DNA from: Ruminococcaceae bacterium UBA4871
GTDB lineage: Bacteria > Bacillota > Clostridia > Oscillospirales > Acutalibacteraceae
Direction: 5' to 3'
Assembly (NCBI GenBank): GCA_002399445.1
Contig: DHDR01000007.1
Span: forward strand, 15,707-44,633
DNA length: 28,927 nucleotides
In this document: positions 8,301 to 16,114 of the stretch, in pieces
Position numbering within the stretch: position 1 is the first letter of the stretch
Layout: every line of letters starts with the position of its first letter
Program-made: the position numbers and the translations under genes
Notes under the pieces: generated by a model
Database searches by the model: none
What the model was told of the DNA's origin: nothing
What the model saw: the letters and a program-made list of their open reading frames with translations, nothing else

Positions 8301-10576
8301 GGCTGCAGCTCCTTCCGGACAGCTTTGGCTGCGTTTGTCATGTGGCGGAGACTTGGTTCTGTTTCTGCATTTCCGCGTGTCTTTAGCCCGCAGTCTGGGT
8401 TTACCCAGAGCTTATGGCAGTCGAGCTTTTTTAGCATTTTGTGAAGTGCTTCTGTAATTTCAGCGGTTGAGGGAACACGCGGGGAATGAATGTCATAAAC
8501 ACCGGGACCGACTTCTGTGCGAAAATTTGCTTTTGCCAGTGCGTCCAAAATAGTCAAGTCGGAACGGGAGGCTTCAAAAGAAATCACATCGGCGTCCATT
8601 GCGTCAATGTCTGGAATAATATCTGTAAATTCACTGTAACACATATGCGTATGAATCTGCGTAGTCGGTTTTACGCCGCTGTGTACCAGCCGGAAAGCCG
8701 GAATAGCCCAGTCTAAATATTCTTTGTGCCAGTCACTCTTGCGCAGAGGAAGTTTTTCACGCAGTGCAGCTTCATCAATCTGGATAATGCGGATTCCATG
8801 TGCTTCGAGATCCAGCACTTCCTCGCGGATGGCAAGTGCAATCTGCATGACAGAGTCGCGATGAGAAATATCTTCACGCGGGAAAGACCAGTTGAGAATG
8901 GTCACAGGGCCGGTAAGCATGCCCTTTACTGGTTTTTTAGTCAGGCTTTGTGCATAAACAGACCAATCCACTGTAATGGGCTTTGAGCGGGAAACATCAC
9001 CCCAGATGATTGGTGGCTTGACGCAACGGCTGCCATACGACTGTACCCAGGCGTTTTTCGTAAAGAGAAAACCGTTTAAATTATCGCCGAAGTATTCCAC
9101 CATATCATTGCGCTCGAATTCACCATGGACAAGTACGTCTAGTCCGATATCTTCCTGCAGCGTGATGCAGTCTGCAATTTTCTTTTTCAAGAAATCTGTA
9201 TATTCCTGATCTGTAATTTCACCTTTGTTATGACGTGCACGCATGGATTTGACTTCTTTTGTTTGCGGGAAGGAGCCAATCGTTGTGGTGGGCAGCAGCG
9301 GGAGGTCAAATTCTTTTTTCTGAATTTTTTCACGTTCTGCAAAGGCGGGTTTCCGGATAAAGTCCTGTTCAGTCAAAGCAGCGACTTTTTTACGGATAGC
9401 CGGATTTGTTCCAGGACGTTCGGCTTGGAATAAAGCTTCATTTGTGTGGAAACTGTTATCCTGCTGTGTGTTATTTGAATGGTCTGCCAGTTTGGATAAA
9501 TCTTGTAGCTCGTCCAGCTTTTCTTCGGCAAATGCAAAATATGCTTTCTGGGAATCTTTTAAATCCGTTTCATTTTTCAGCGTGTAGGGGACATGAAGCA
9601 GGGAACAGGAGGTGGAAATTGCTAACTGGGAAGCATTCTCCTGTAAGGACTTCAGCAGAGAAAGAGAGTTACGGTAGTGGTTCTTCCAAATATTTCTGCC
9701 GTTTATAATGCCTGCGAACAAAACCTTTTCTGCTGGAAAACTGTTTTGCTGTATTAAAGAAAGACTCTGTCTGCCTTCCACAAAGTCAAGACCGATTCCA
9801 TCAAACGGGAGCGCAGTCAATTCCCTGTAGCAGTCACGAACATCACCGAAATAAGTTTGCAGCAGAACTTTTGCAGTTCCTTTTGCAGAGAGGATTGTGC
9901 GGTAAAGCTGCTGGAACAGAGCAAGATCCTTCGCTGTCATGTCCTTTACAGCAGCCGGTTCGTCAAATTGTACCCACTTTGCCCCCAAGTTGGCCAGCTT
10001 TTTTAGAATTTCCGCATAAACGGTCGCTGCATCATCAGCATAATCGGCAGCCGTTTGCTGGTCAGTGTACCATGCAAGTTTCAAAAAAGTGTAGGGACCG
10101 ATTAAAACTGGTTTGGTCAAAATCCCCTGTGATTTTGCTTCTGAAAATTCATCAAAAAGCTTTGTCCCAGCTAAAGAAAGATGGGTGCCTTTTTCTATTT
10201 CAGGAACCATATAGTGATAATTGGTGTTGAACCACTTTTTCATAGGCAGAGCATGTACATCGCCCTTTTCGCCCTGATACCCGCGCGCCATGGCAAACAT
10301 CGTGTCCAGTGCAGACAGTCCGAGGTCTTGGTAGCGCTGGGGAACGGCATTCAGCAGCACTGCAGTATCCAGCATATTGTCATAAAAAGAAAAATCATTG
10401 GATGGAATCAAGTCAATTCCGGCAGACTGCTGCTTTTTCCAGTGTGCCAGACGCAGCGCGGAAGCTGTTTCTTCCAATGCTGTTTTGTCAATATCCCCGC
10501 GCCAGTACTTTTGCACAGCAAATTTTAGTTCACGGTTTGCGCCTATGCGCGGATAACCAATTACGGAAGTTATCAT
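8297..10576 (-). CDS. metE: cobalamin-independent methionine synthase
   Basis: MetE transfers the methyl group of 5-methyltetrahydrofolate (polyglutamate form) to homocysteine without vitamin B12. The 759-residue protein has the usual two-barrel size. The C-terminal catalytic barrel carries the zinc site: H644 and C646 in THMCYSEF, E668 in VISFEAS, and C729 in NPDCGLKTR. The N-terminal barrel opens with IGYPRIGANRELKFA, which binds folate in the family. The start ATG is preceded by GGAAAGGA on the minus strand. It is the first gene of a two-gene metE-metF operon. No S-box, T-box or B12 riboswitch is visible upstream; a palindrome near the likely promoter suggests protein-mediated control. Confidence 0.98.
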   Translation of the reverse strand: MITSVIGYPRIGANRELKFAVQKYWRGDIDKTALEETASALRLAHWKKQQSAGIDLIPSNDFSFYDNMLDTAVLLNAVPQRYQDLGLSALDTMFAMARGYQGEKGDVHALPMKKWFNTNYHYMVPEIEKGTHLSLAGTKLFDEFSEAKSQGILTKPVLIGPYTFLKLAWYTDQQTAADYADDAATVYAEILKKLANLGAKWVQFDEPAAVKDMTAKDLALFQQLYRTILSAKGTAKVLLQTYFGDVRDCYRELTALPFDGIGLDFVEGRQSLSLIQQNSFPAEKVLFAGIINGRNIWKNHYRNSLSLLKSLQENASQLAISTSCSLLHVPYTLKNETDLKDSQKAYFAFAEEKLDELQDLSKLADHSNNTQQDNSFHTNEALFQAERPGTNPAIRKKVAALTEQDFIRKPAFAEREKIQKKEFDLPLLPTTTIGSFPQTKEVKSMRARHNKGEITDQEYTDFLKKKIADCITLQEDIGLDVLVHGEFERNDMVEYFGDNLNGFLFTKNAWVQSYGSRCVKPPIIWGDVSRSKPITVDWSVYAQSLTKKPVKGMLTGPVTILNWSFPREDISHRDSVMQIALAIREEVLDLEAHGIRIIQIDEAALREKLPLRKSDWHKEYLDWAIPAFRLVHSGVKPTTQIHTHMCYSEFTDIIPDIDAMDADVISFEASRSDLTILDALAKANFRTEVGPGVYDIHSPRVPSTAEITEALHKMLKKLDCHKLWVNPDCGLKTRGNAETEPSLRHMTNAAKAVRKELQP

Positions 10577-10628
10577 AGAAAAAATCCTTTCCCATTTGAA
10601 TTTACGAAAATATCCACATAATTTATTA

Positions 10629-10663
10629 CATACTTAATTTATAATATTTAGTATAACATACTT
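10629..10663. promoter_or_regulatory. operator-like palindrome and repeat upstream of metE
   Basis: AGTAT-AAC-ATACT at 10650-10662 is a perfect 5-bp inverted repeat, and its CATACTT half recurs at 10629-10635, 28 bases away. On the minus strand the palindrome contains TATACT, a possible -10 box for metE, about 75 bases before the start codon. Binding here would block transcription. Spacing does not fit the usual LysR T-N11-A rule. Confidence 0.4.
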
Positions 10664-10780
10664 CATGGCCTATCTGGTAATGGCTGTTTTAGATGAATGA
10701 ATATCGGTTTTATAGATAACAACTTTTCCTTATTGTAGAAGTGCTTAAACAGTCCCAGAATGCTTTTTTGCCGATAAAAT

Positions 10781-10809
10781 TTGTATTCTGTTATTTTATG
10801 GTTTATAAT
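10781..10809 (+). promoter_or_regulatory. predicted sigma-A promoter for the MFS gene
   Basis: TTGTAT at 10781-10786 and TATAAT at 10804-10809 have the ideal 17-base spacer and end 53 bases before the MFS start. This promoter diverges from metE in a 286-base AT-rich intergenic region, which otherwise holds only the metE palindrome. Confidence 0.6.
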
Positions 10810-10862
10810 TTACAATATCATTTTATTCTAATTTGTTTGTAAAAGAAAGGGCATCTTTAGAT

Positions 10863-12110
10863 ATGTTAAAAAAAGTCGGCAATTTTTTTAAAACGACTTT
10901 TCGCTCTCTTCATTATCGGAATTTTCGTTTATTCTGGTTTGGACAATGTATTTCCTTAACAGGTACATGGGTGCAGCGGACAGCGCAGACATGGCTTGTT
11001 TATTCTGTGACGAATTCACCGTTCAAAGTCGGGCTGGTTGGCGTTGCACAGTTTTTGCCGATGCTGGTTTTGTCGCTGTTTGCCGGAGTGGTGGTAGACA
11101 ACGTTTCAAAAAAGAAGCTGCTCGTGCTGACACAGGTACTGTTCCTTGCACAGGCGATTGCAATGACTACCCTCACAGGGCTGGGCATAATCCAATATTG
11201 GCACATCCTGCTGCTCAGTTTTCTGTTTGGACTGACACAGACGCTGGATATGCCTGCACGACAGTCTTTCTTTATAGAACTGGTCGGTCCTGAAAATGTA
11301 ACGAATGCAATTTCACTGAATTCAACAATTGTCAATTTAGCTCGTATTATCGGTCCGGCGCTTTCTGGCTTTTTAATGGCAAAAGTTGGTGTGACCACTT
11401 GCTTTTTCATTAATGCTGTCAGCTTTTTGCCAGTTATTATTGGAATCCTGATGATTCACGTAAAGGAATCGGCTGCACCTGTCAGACACCATGTCAATAT
11501 GGTGCCTGAAATTGCAGATGGTTTGCGGTATATTCGCCAAAACCGAACGCTAGTCCTTGATGCACTGATTATGGCTGTTGTTTGTACGTTTGCTTTTAAT
11601 AATGATGTGGTTATTCCGGTATTTGCGCGTGAATATTTGGGTCTCGGTGTTAATGGCTATTCTGGCTTACTTTCCATGGCTGGTTTGGGTGCATTTTGTG
11701 CAGCACTGGTCATGGCTTACCGCAGCAGCATGGGTGTGAGCAAACGTTTGCTGGTTTTCAGCGGATGTGCGATTGGGCTCTTGCAGCTCTCAACAATTTT
11801 GACAAAACAATATCCAATCAGTATGATACAGATCATGCTGATTGGATTCTGTAATCTAATATTTTTGAATACAGCAAATTCCATTTTCCAAGTTCATTCG
11901 TCAAATGAATATCGTGGTCGTGTGATGAGTGTTTATTCATTTTTGAATATGGGTTCCACACCGGTTGGGAATTTCCTCGTCGGTACTGTTATGGAGTATG
12001 CTGGCGGTGATTCCGGTTATTTATTCTGTGGCGGTGCTACCGTATTGCTGCTGGCTTTAATTATTATTCCGGCGCACAAGGAAATTGCCCGCTGGATAAA
12101 AGAAAAATGA
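10863..12110 (+). CDS. major facilitator superfamily exporter (EntS/MFS_3 type)
   Basis: The 415-residue protein has the pattern of about 12 membrane helices of MFS transporters and begins with the family-typical FRSLHYRNFRLFWFGQ followed by GTWVQRTAQTWLVY, found in the EntS-like (MFS_3) group, whose characterised member exports enterobactin. LDMPARQSFFIEL and GPALSGFL are further conserved blocks of this group. The substrate cannot be told; no siderophore or drug-resistance gene is adjacent. The ATG at 10863 is chosen over an in-frame TTG at 10833: the AAAGAAAGG site lies between them, about 12 bases from the ATG, slightly long. It is convergent with the glycosyltransferase-like gene, with only 18 bases between the two stop codons. 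Confidence 0.88.
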   Translation: MLKKVGNFFKTTFRSLHYRNFRLFWFGQCISLTGTWVQRTAQTWLVYSVTNSPFKVGLVGVAQFLPMLVLSLFAGVVVDNVSKKKLLVLTQVLFLAQAIAMTTLTGLGIIQYWHILLLSFLFGLTQTLDMPARQSFFIELVGPENVTNAISLNSTIVNLARIIGPALSGFLMAKVGVTTCFFINAVSFLPVIIGILMIHVKESAAPVRHHVNMVPEIADGLRYIRQNRTLVLDALIMAVVCTFAFNNDVVIPVFAREYLGLGVNGYSGLLSMAGLGAFCAALVMAYRSSMGVSKRLLVFSGCAIGLLQLSTILTKQYPISMIQIMLIGFCNLIFLNTANSIFQVHSSNEYRGRVMSVYSFLNMGSTPVGNFLVGTVMEYAGGDSGYLFCGGATVLLLALIIIPAHKEIARWIKEK

Positions 12111-12128
12111 GGAAACGCTCCTTTTTCC

Positions 12129-13094
12129 TTATGATGTCTTCCTTACAGGCCGATACATCCAAGGAAACCATTTCCATAAAAACACTCTTTTGCGCAGGGC
12201 AGCTTCTGTGTGCTTTCCAGTAATCATCATTTTATCATAGCCGCCATGGCGCAGATATATATTTATGGTCTTGTAACTGCAGCCTTCCCGAAGCAACACG
12301 TCAATGCAGGAGAGAATCGTTTTGGGAATTTGCTGTTCCTGAAACAAAGCAATCAGTTCGGCAGTTCCGCATCGGCAAGAGTGCAAGACATCCAGAATCC
12401 GCAGCATGGCATCTACACGCTGCAGGATTGCCCGTCCGCACGGTGCGCTTTTTCCGCGGTGCAGCTCATGAACTGAATCGCGTTGCAGGAGGATGGGAGA
12501 CTGCGCTGCCGTATTAGCCAACAGTAGGCACCGCAGGACGAATTCTTCTGCATACCCAAAACGGCAGTCTTCTGAAAACTGGATATGGTTTTCTGTTAGA
12601 AAAGTGGCCCGAACCATAATTGCCGAAATGTCAATAGAAATCTGCCCTTTCAGCAGCTGATACACAAAATTAATGTTCGTGGGTCCGGTACCCGGCAGAC
12701 GTTTGGAGGCGCGCGCGGCGGAATTTTCGGTCATGCAGCCAAATATCAAGTCGGCATTCGTGTGCATGGCAGTCTGATAATAGTTATTCAGAAAATTGCA
12801 ATAAAGCCTGCGTGCAAACAGGAAAGAAACATAGGAGCCATGTACACGCATAAGACCGGTATTCAGCGCTGCAGCAATTGTTGTATCACCATTTTGTATG
12901 ACACACCCCCGCAGTTCAGCAGCATGGAGTATTTGCACGGATTCCAGCACAGTATTGTCAGTAGAACCAATATCCACAATAATCAGCTCAGTGGACAAGC
13001 TTTTGATTTGTTCGGATACAAACTGTAAAATTGCACTGATTTCGTGCTCAACGTTCCGGACGGGAAGTATGAGTGACAAAGCAATATCGGACAA
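12129..13094 (-). CDS. family-2 glycosyltransferase-like protein lacking DxD
   Basis: The N-terminal part reads as a GT-A fold: LSLILPVRN, then LIIVDIGSTDNT (the first nucleotide-sugar Asp), and IAAALNTGLMRVHGSYVSFL. Where active GT2 enzymes have a metal-binding DxD or DDD after that last block, this protein has FLFARRLY, so the motif is lost. The C-terminal half is unassigned, with a basic tail. The frame is open to an ATG at 13148, overlapping the upstream gene, but a GGGGG ribosome site lies 8 bases before an in-frame TTG at 13094, which gives MSDIALSLILP, a natural start for this fold; I prefer that start (321 residues). It follows the CNNM gene by 17 bases and is probably cotranscribed. 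An acceptor cannot be named; it may be inactive or metal-independent. Confidence 0.7.
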   Translation of the reverse strand: MSDIALSLILPVRNVEHEISAILQFVSEQIKSLSTELIIVDIGSTDNTVLESVQILHAAELRGCVIQNGDTTIAAALNTGLMRVHGSYVSFLFARRLYCNFLNNYYQTAMHTNADLIFGCMTENSAARASKRLPGTGPTNINFVYQLLKGQISIDISAIMVRATFLTENHIQFSEDCRFGYAEEFVLRCLLLANTAAQSPILLQRDSVHELHRGKSAPCGRAILQRVDAMLRILDVLHSCRCGTAELIALFQEQQIPKTILSCIDVLLREGCSYKTINIYLRHGGYDKMMITGKHTEAALRKRVFLWKWFPWMYRPVRKTS

Positions 13095-13111
13095 AATTAA
13101 TATCCCCCTAT

Positions 13112-14380
13112 CTAACTTTCGCATGCTTTTGACAGAGAATGTTTGCACTGCACAATAATTTGCACAGCATGGCGGGTTGCAGTTTTAACTACTTTTACGG
13201 TATAATCCTCATATGTAAAAGTGTCCCCCGGTGAAGGGATTTTTCCCAGCTGCTCCATCACCCATCCACTGACTGTGACATAATCGAAGTCTTCAGGATC
13301 CAGATGAATGTGAAAAAATGAGAAAAAGTCGTCCAAATTGGCACTGCAGTTCACTTTGTAATGAAGTTCATCAAGTTTCTGAAAATAATCAATAGCCTGA
13401 TCATGCTCATCCCAGATTTCACCGACCAGCTCTTCTATAATATCTTCCATGGTGACAATGCCCTCTGTTCCGCCAAATTCATCCACGACCACTGCCATCT
13501 GTGTCTGGCTTTGCTGCAGTTCATGCAGCAGGTCACTGATGTGAACTCCCGGGCCAACATAAATAATTTTCTGGATGATGTTTTGGATGGAAGTCATTCC
13601 GGAATGCAATCCGCAGAAGAAATCTTTCTCATGGATCATACCGGTAATGTTATCTATTGAATCTTTATAAACTGGAATGCGGGAAAAGCGGCTGTGCATA
13701 AAGATATTGGTAATATCATCAAGGACAGTTTCCTGTTCCACTGCAATGATGTCCACTCTTGGGGTCAGAATATCACCGGCATCAAAGTCATTAAATTCAA
13801 TTGCAGAACGGATCAGGTCACCATTACGCTTGTCAATGCCGCCGTTACTCTGAGCCTCATCGACAATTGTCATCAAATCATCTTGTGTCAATGCAGAGTC
13901 CTCAGAACTTTTGCATAAGCGGGTGAGCAAATGTTTCCACTTTGCAAAAATCCAGTTTAATGGTGTAAAAATAGTCACTAATGCATGCATGGCCGGAGCA
14001 ACCGACATTGCATATCGGTCGGGAAATTCTTTAGCAAGCCCTTTTGGTGTGATTTCGCCGAAAACCAGCACAACAACCGTCATAATTGCTGTGGCAACCG
14101 TTACACCATTTTGTCCAAGCAGGTAAGTGAAAAAAACAGTTGCTAGGGAAGAAGCCAAAATGTTGACAACATTGTTGCCAATCAGAATGGTCGAAAGCAG
14201 ATTATCGTAGTTTTCTGCAATTTTCAAGGTCAGCTGAGCGCGCTTATTGCCATCAGCCGCCATGTTTTTTAGACGTACCCGGTTCAGCATATTATAAGAA
14301 GTTTCAGAGGCGGAAAAAAACGCGGAAAGAACAATGCAGAGTAGGATGGTAAACAGTTCGGCCAAATGAGCATTATCCAT
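13112..14380 (-). CDS. CNNM/CorC-type membrane protein (hemolysin C family)
   Basis: The 422-residue protein has the three-part layout of this family: an N-terminal DUF21/CNNM membrane domain with about four helices (residues 6-140, including SAFFSASETSYNMLN, ILIGNNVVNILASSLAT and VFGEITPKGLAKEFPD), a cytosolic CBS pair (about 195-320, with DILTPRVDII, FSRIPVYKDS and FGGTEGIVTMEDIIEELVGEI), and a CorC/HlyC C-terminal domain (about 335-415). Characterised relatives export magnesium or sodium; the name hemolysin is historical. A GGGGA ribosome site stands about 14 bases from the ATG, rather far. It has its own promoter 86 bases upstream and is followed by the glycosyltransferase-like gene. The ion transported is not shown by the sequence. 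Confidence 0.9.
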   Translation of the reverse strand: MDNAHLAELFTILLCIVLSAFFSASETSYNMLNRVRLKNMAADGNKRAQLTLKIAENYDNLLSTILIGNNVVNILASSLATVFFTYLLGQNGVTVATAIMTVVVLVFGEITPKGLAKEFPDRYAMSVAPAMHALVTIFTPLNWIFAKWKHLLTRLCKSSEDSALTQDDLMTIVDEAQSNGGIDKRNGDLIRSAIEFNDFDAGDILTPRVDIIAVEQETVLDDITNIFMHSRFSRIPVYKDSIDNITGMIHEKDFFCGLHSGMTSIQNIIQKIIYVGPGVHISDLLHELQQSQTQMAVVVDEFGGTEGIVTMEDIIEELVGEIWDEHDQAIDYFQKLDELHYKVNCSANLDDFFSFFHIHLDPEDFDYVTVSGWVMEQLGKIPSPGDTFTYEDYTVKVVKTATRHAVQIIVQCKHSLSKACES

Positions 14381-14465
14381 AATTGGATGCAGGTCCCCTT
14401 ATTATTTGCCGGAGAAACGAACCTCCGAATATTTTATATAGTTTTATATAGCTGATAACATTATT

Positions 14466-14494
14466 ATTTTAACAGGAAATTTCATCCAATGCAA
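14466..14494 (-). promoter_or_regulatory. predicted sigma-A promoter for the CNNM gene
   Basis: On the minus strand TTGCAT (14489-14494) and TAAAAT (14466-14471) are 17 bases apart. The 86-base leader contains a small hairpin, CGGAG at 14410-14414 with CTCCG at 14423-14427, close to the ribosome site. Nothing else was seen in the 278-base gap 14381-14658 apart from the terminator at 14601. Confidence 0.5.
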
Positions 14495-14600
14495 TATTTT
14501 AAGGAATGAAAAAGATAGGAAAAAGTCTGGTATTCATTGGATTTTCTATGGAAGTTCAATGGATTTTCAAAAGACGAATTCTCAAGCTGAAAAGATGAGC

Positions 14601-14639
14601 AAGGGCAGAAATGAGCTTTTGGCACCCATTTCTGCCCTT
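14601..14639 (-). terminator. hairpin terminator after the pfk operon
   Basis: A perfect 13-bp stem (14601-14613 with 14627-14639, loop of 13) lies 20 bases beyond the stop of the small membrane protein gene. The T content after it on the minus strand is modest (TCTTTTC about ten bases on), so termination may be imperfect, but the stem is strong. Confidence 0.7.
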
Positions 14640-14658
14640 ATATAATGATGCAAAAAAT

Positions 14659-14925
14659 TCATTCCTCACTTGCAGCCTGTGTCTGCTGATTCTCTTTCCC
14701 TGCTTCATCAGGGTGATTTCTTAAATATTTTTCGGCGGCTTTTCCTATTACGGGAAGAGATTCATCCAGTTCATTCATACACTTTCGGGTCCTTTTTAGA
14801 TAGTAGCAGCTAATGCACACTGAAATTCCTGCTGCAACTGCAGAAACAATACTGATGGTTCTGGCGGCCTGCTGCAGCGAATGGTACTTTTCAGAAAATC
14901 CATTCACAAAATGTGGATAAAACAT
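14659..14925 (-). CDS. small single-pass membrane protein, 88 residues
   Basis: A perfect ribosome site, AAAGGAGG, overlaps the end of the phosphofructokinase gene, and the ATG lies 15 bases after that stop, so the two genes are cotranscribed and probably coupled. The product has one hydrophobic segment at residues 23-43 (TISIVSAVAAGISVCISC core) followed by a basic cluster KRTRK, which predicts the C-terminal half inside the cell, and an acidic, Gln-rich tail that looks disordered. No cleavable signal peptide is evident. I do not recognise a family. A role in anchoring or regulating the kinase is conceivable from position only. Confidence 0.75.
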   Translation of the reverse strand: MFYPHFVNGFSEKYHSLQQAARTISIVSAVAAGISVCISCYYLKRTRKCMNELDESLPVIGKAAEKYLRNHPDEAGKENQQTQAASEE

Positions 14926-14940
14926 GATTTTACTCCTCCT

Positions 14941-16017
14941 TTAATCACCAAAACAAATACCGATATCACGTGCAGTTTGGATAATCTTACACTCATTTGG
15001 GACAGATTTTAGTTTTCCAGCAACCTCCTTGAGTGGTACGGGAACAATGACATGATTGCGCATGGCAACCATGTAGCCATATTTTTTCTGCTTAATCAAT
15101 TGAGCAGCCGCTGCGCCAAAACGGGTGGCAAGTACCCGGTCAAAGGGACAGGGGCTTCCACCGCGCTGAATATGTCCGGGGACTGTAACGCGAATTTCAT
15201 GTCCCGTAGCATTTTCCAATTCCTTTGCGAGCCGATAGGAAACAGACGGATAGTTTTCACCTGCACGTTTTGCTTTCAACTCCTTTTTGCTCAGCTTTGC
15301 TTCTTCCTGAGAAATGGCGCCTTCTGCGACGGCAAGAATGGAAAAACGTTTTCCAGCTTTGCTGCGCCGTTCAATCATTTTTGCGATACTTTCTATTGAA
15401 TATGGAATTTCCGGAAGAAGAATCGCATCTGCACTTCCTGCAATTCCTGCGAAAAGAGTTAACCAGCCGACCTTGTGGCCCATGATTTCAATGATGAAAA
15501 TGCGGCCGTGTGAAGTCGCTGTGGTATGAATGCAGTCTAATACATTTGCGGCCACATCGACGGCACTTTGAAATCCAAAGGTAATGTCCGTGCCCCAGAT
15601 GTCATTATCAATCGTTTTGGGAAGTGTTACAATATGCAGACCTTCTTCACTTAGCAGATTTGCAGTTTTATGTGTGCCGTTCCCGCCGAGAACCACCAGA
15701 CAGTCCAACTTCATTTTTTTGTAATTGTCCTTCATATTCTGAACTTTATCACCGCTGTTTTCATCTGCTATGCGCATCAGCTTAAATGGCTGACGGCTCG
15801 TGCCGAGAATGGTACCGCCCAAGTTGATAATACCGGAAAAATCATGAGACGTCATTTTATGATAATTACCTTCGATTAATCCTCGATAACCGTCTTCAAT
15901 ACCGTAAATGGTAATATCTTTGCCGAATTCATTTAACAATGATTTTCCCAGCCCGCGAATAGCAGCATTTAATCCCTGACAATCGCCGCCGCTGGTTAAA
16001 ATTCCAACCCTTCGCAT
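14941..16017 (-). CDS. pfkA: 6-phosphofructokinase (group III-like)
   Basis: The 358-residue enzyme phosphorylates fructose 6-phosphate in glycolysis. Seen motifs are LTSGGDCQGLNAAIRG at the N-terminus, GGTILGTSR, GGNGT at 111-115, PKTIDND with catalytic Asp137, R172, MGHKVGW, and GHIQRGGSP. In the family, Gly at the second of the two specificity positions (here G114) goes with ATP use, and Lys in PKTIDND (K134) is found in the mixed and PPi-using group. The Mg-binding Asp of E. coli PfkA (103) is Asn113 here, and its Arg171 is His181, so the phosphoryl donor should be treated as open. The ATG at 16017 has AAAGGA 10 bases upstream; a GTG nine bases earlier is too close to that site. Its own promoter lies upstream, and a small membrane protein gene follows. 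Confidence 0.93.
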   Translation of the reverse strand: MRRVGILTSGGDCQGLNAAIRGLGKSLLNEFGKDITIYGIEDGYRGLIEGNYHKMTSHDFSGIINLGGTILGTSRQPFKLMRIADENSGDKVQNMKDNYKKMKLDCLVVLGGNGTHKTANLLSEEGLHIVTLPKTIDNDIWGTDITFGFQSAVDVAANVLDCIHTTATSHGRIFIIEIMGHKVGWLTLFAGIAGSADAILLPEIPYSIESIAKMIERRSKAGKRFSILAVAEGAISQEEAKLSKKELKAKRAGENYPSVSYRLAKELENATGHEIRVTVPGHIQRGGSPCPFDRVLATRFGAAAAQLIKQKKYGYMVAMRNHVIVPVPLKEVAGKLKSVPNECKIIQTARDIGICFGD

Positions 16018-16071
16018 GCTTCCCACGTCCTTTTCAAAAATAATGATGGACTTATTTCGTGCTTTTTTACC

Positions 16072-16097
16072 ATTATATCATAAACAAATGGAATCAA
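16072..16097 (-). promoter_or_regulatory. predicted extended -10 promoter for pfkA
   Basis: On the minus strand TGA-TATAAT (16072-16080) is a perfect extended -10 element, with a weak TTGATT-like -35 at reduced spacing upstream. It lies in the 97-base gap between ppk1 and pfkA, 55 bases before the pfkA start, so pfkA can be expressed apart from ppk1. Confidence 0.5.
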
Positions 16098-16114
16098 CAG
16101 CAATAAAGGGATTT

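Noticed and set aside
10577..10862. S-box, T-box or B12 riboswitch upstream of metE
   Set aside because: None of their conserved cores (such as GATGAGAAG-type, T-box AGGGTGG-type, or B12-box sequence) could be found on the minus strand; only a palindrome is present.
12104..12140. terminator between the convergent MFS and glycosyltransferase-like genes
   Set aside because: AGGAAA with TTTCCT gives only 6 bp and overlaps coding ends; too weak to call.
14539..14575. direct repeat of ATTGGATTTTC-like sequence upstream of the CNNM gene
   Set aside because: Only two imperfect copies of about 11 bases in AT-rich DNA, without palindromic structure or link to the promoter; no CRISPR-like spacing.
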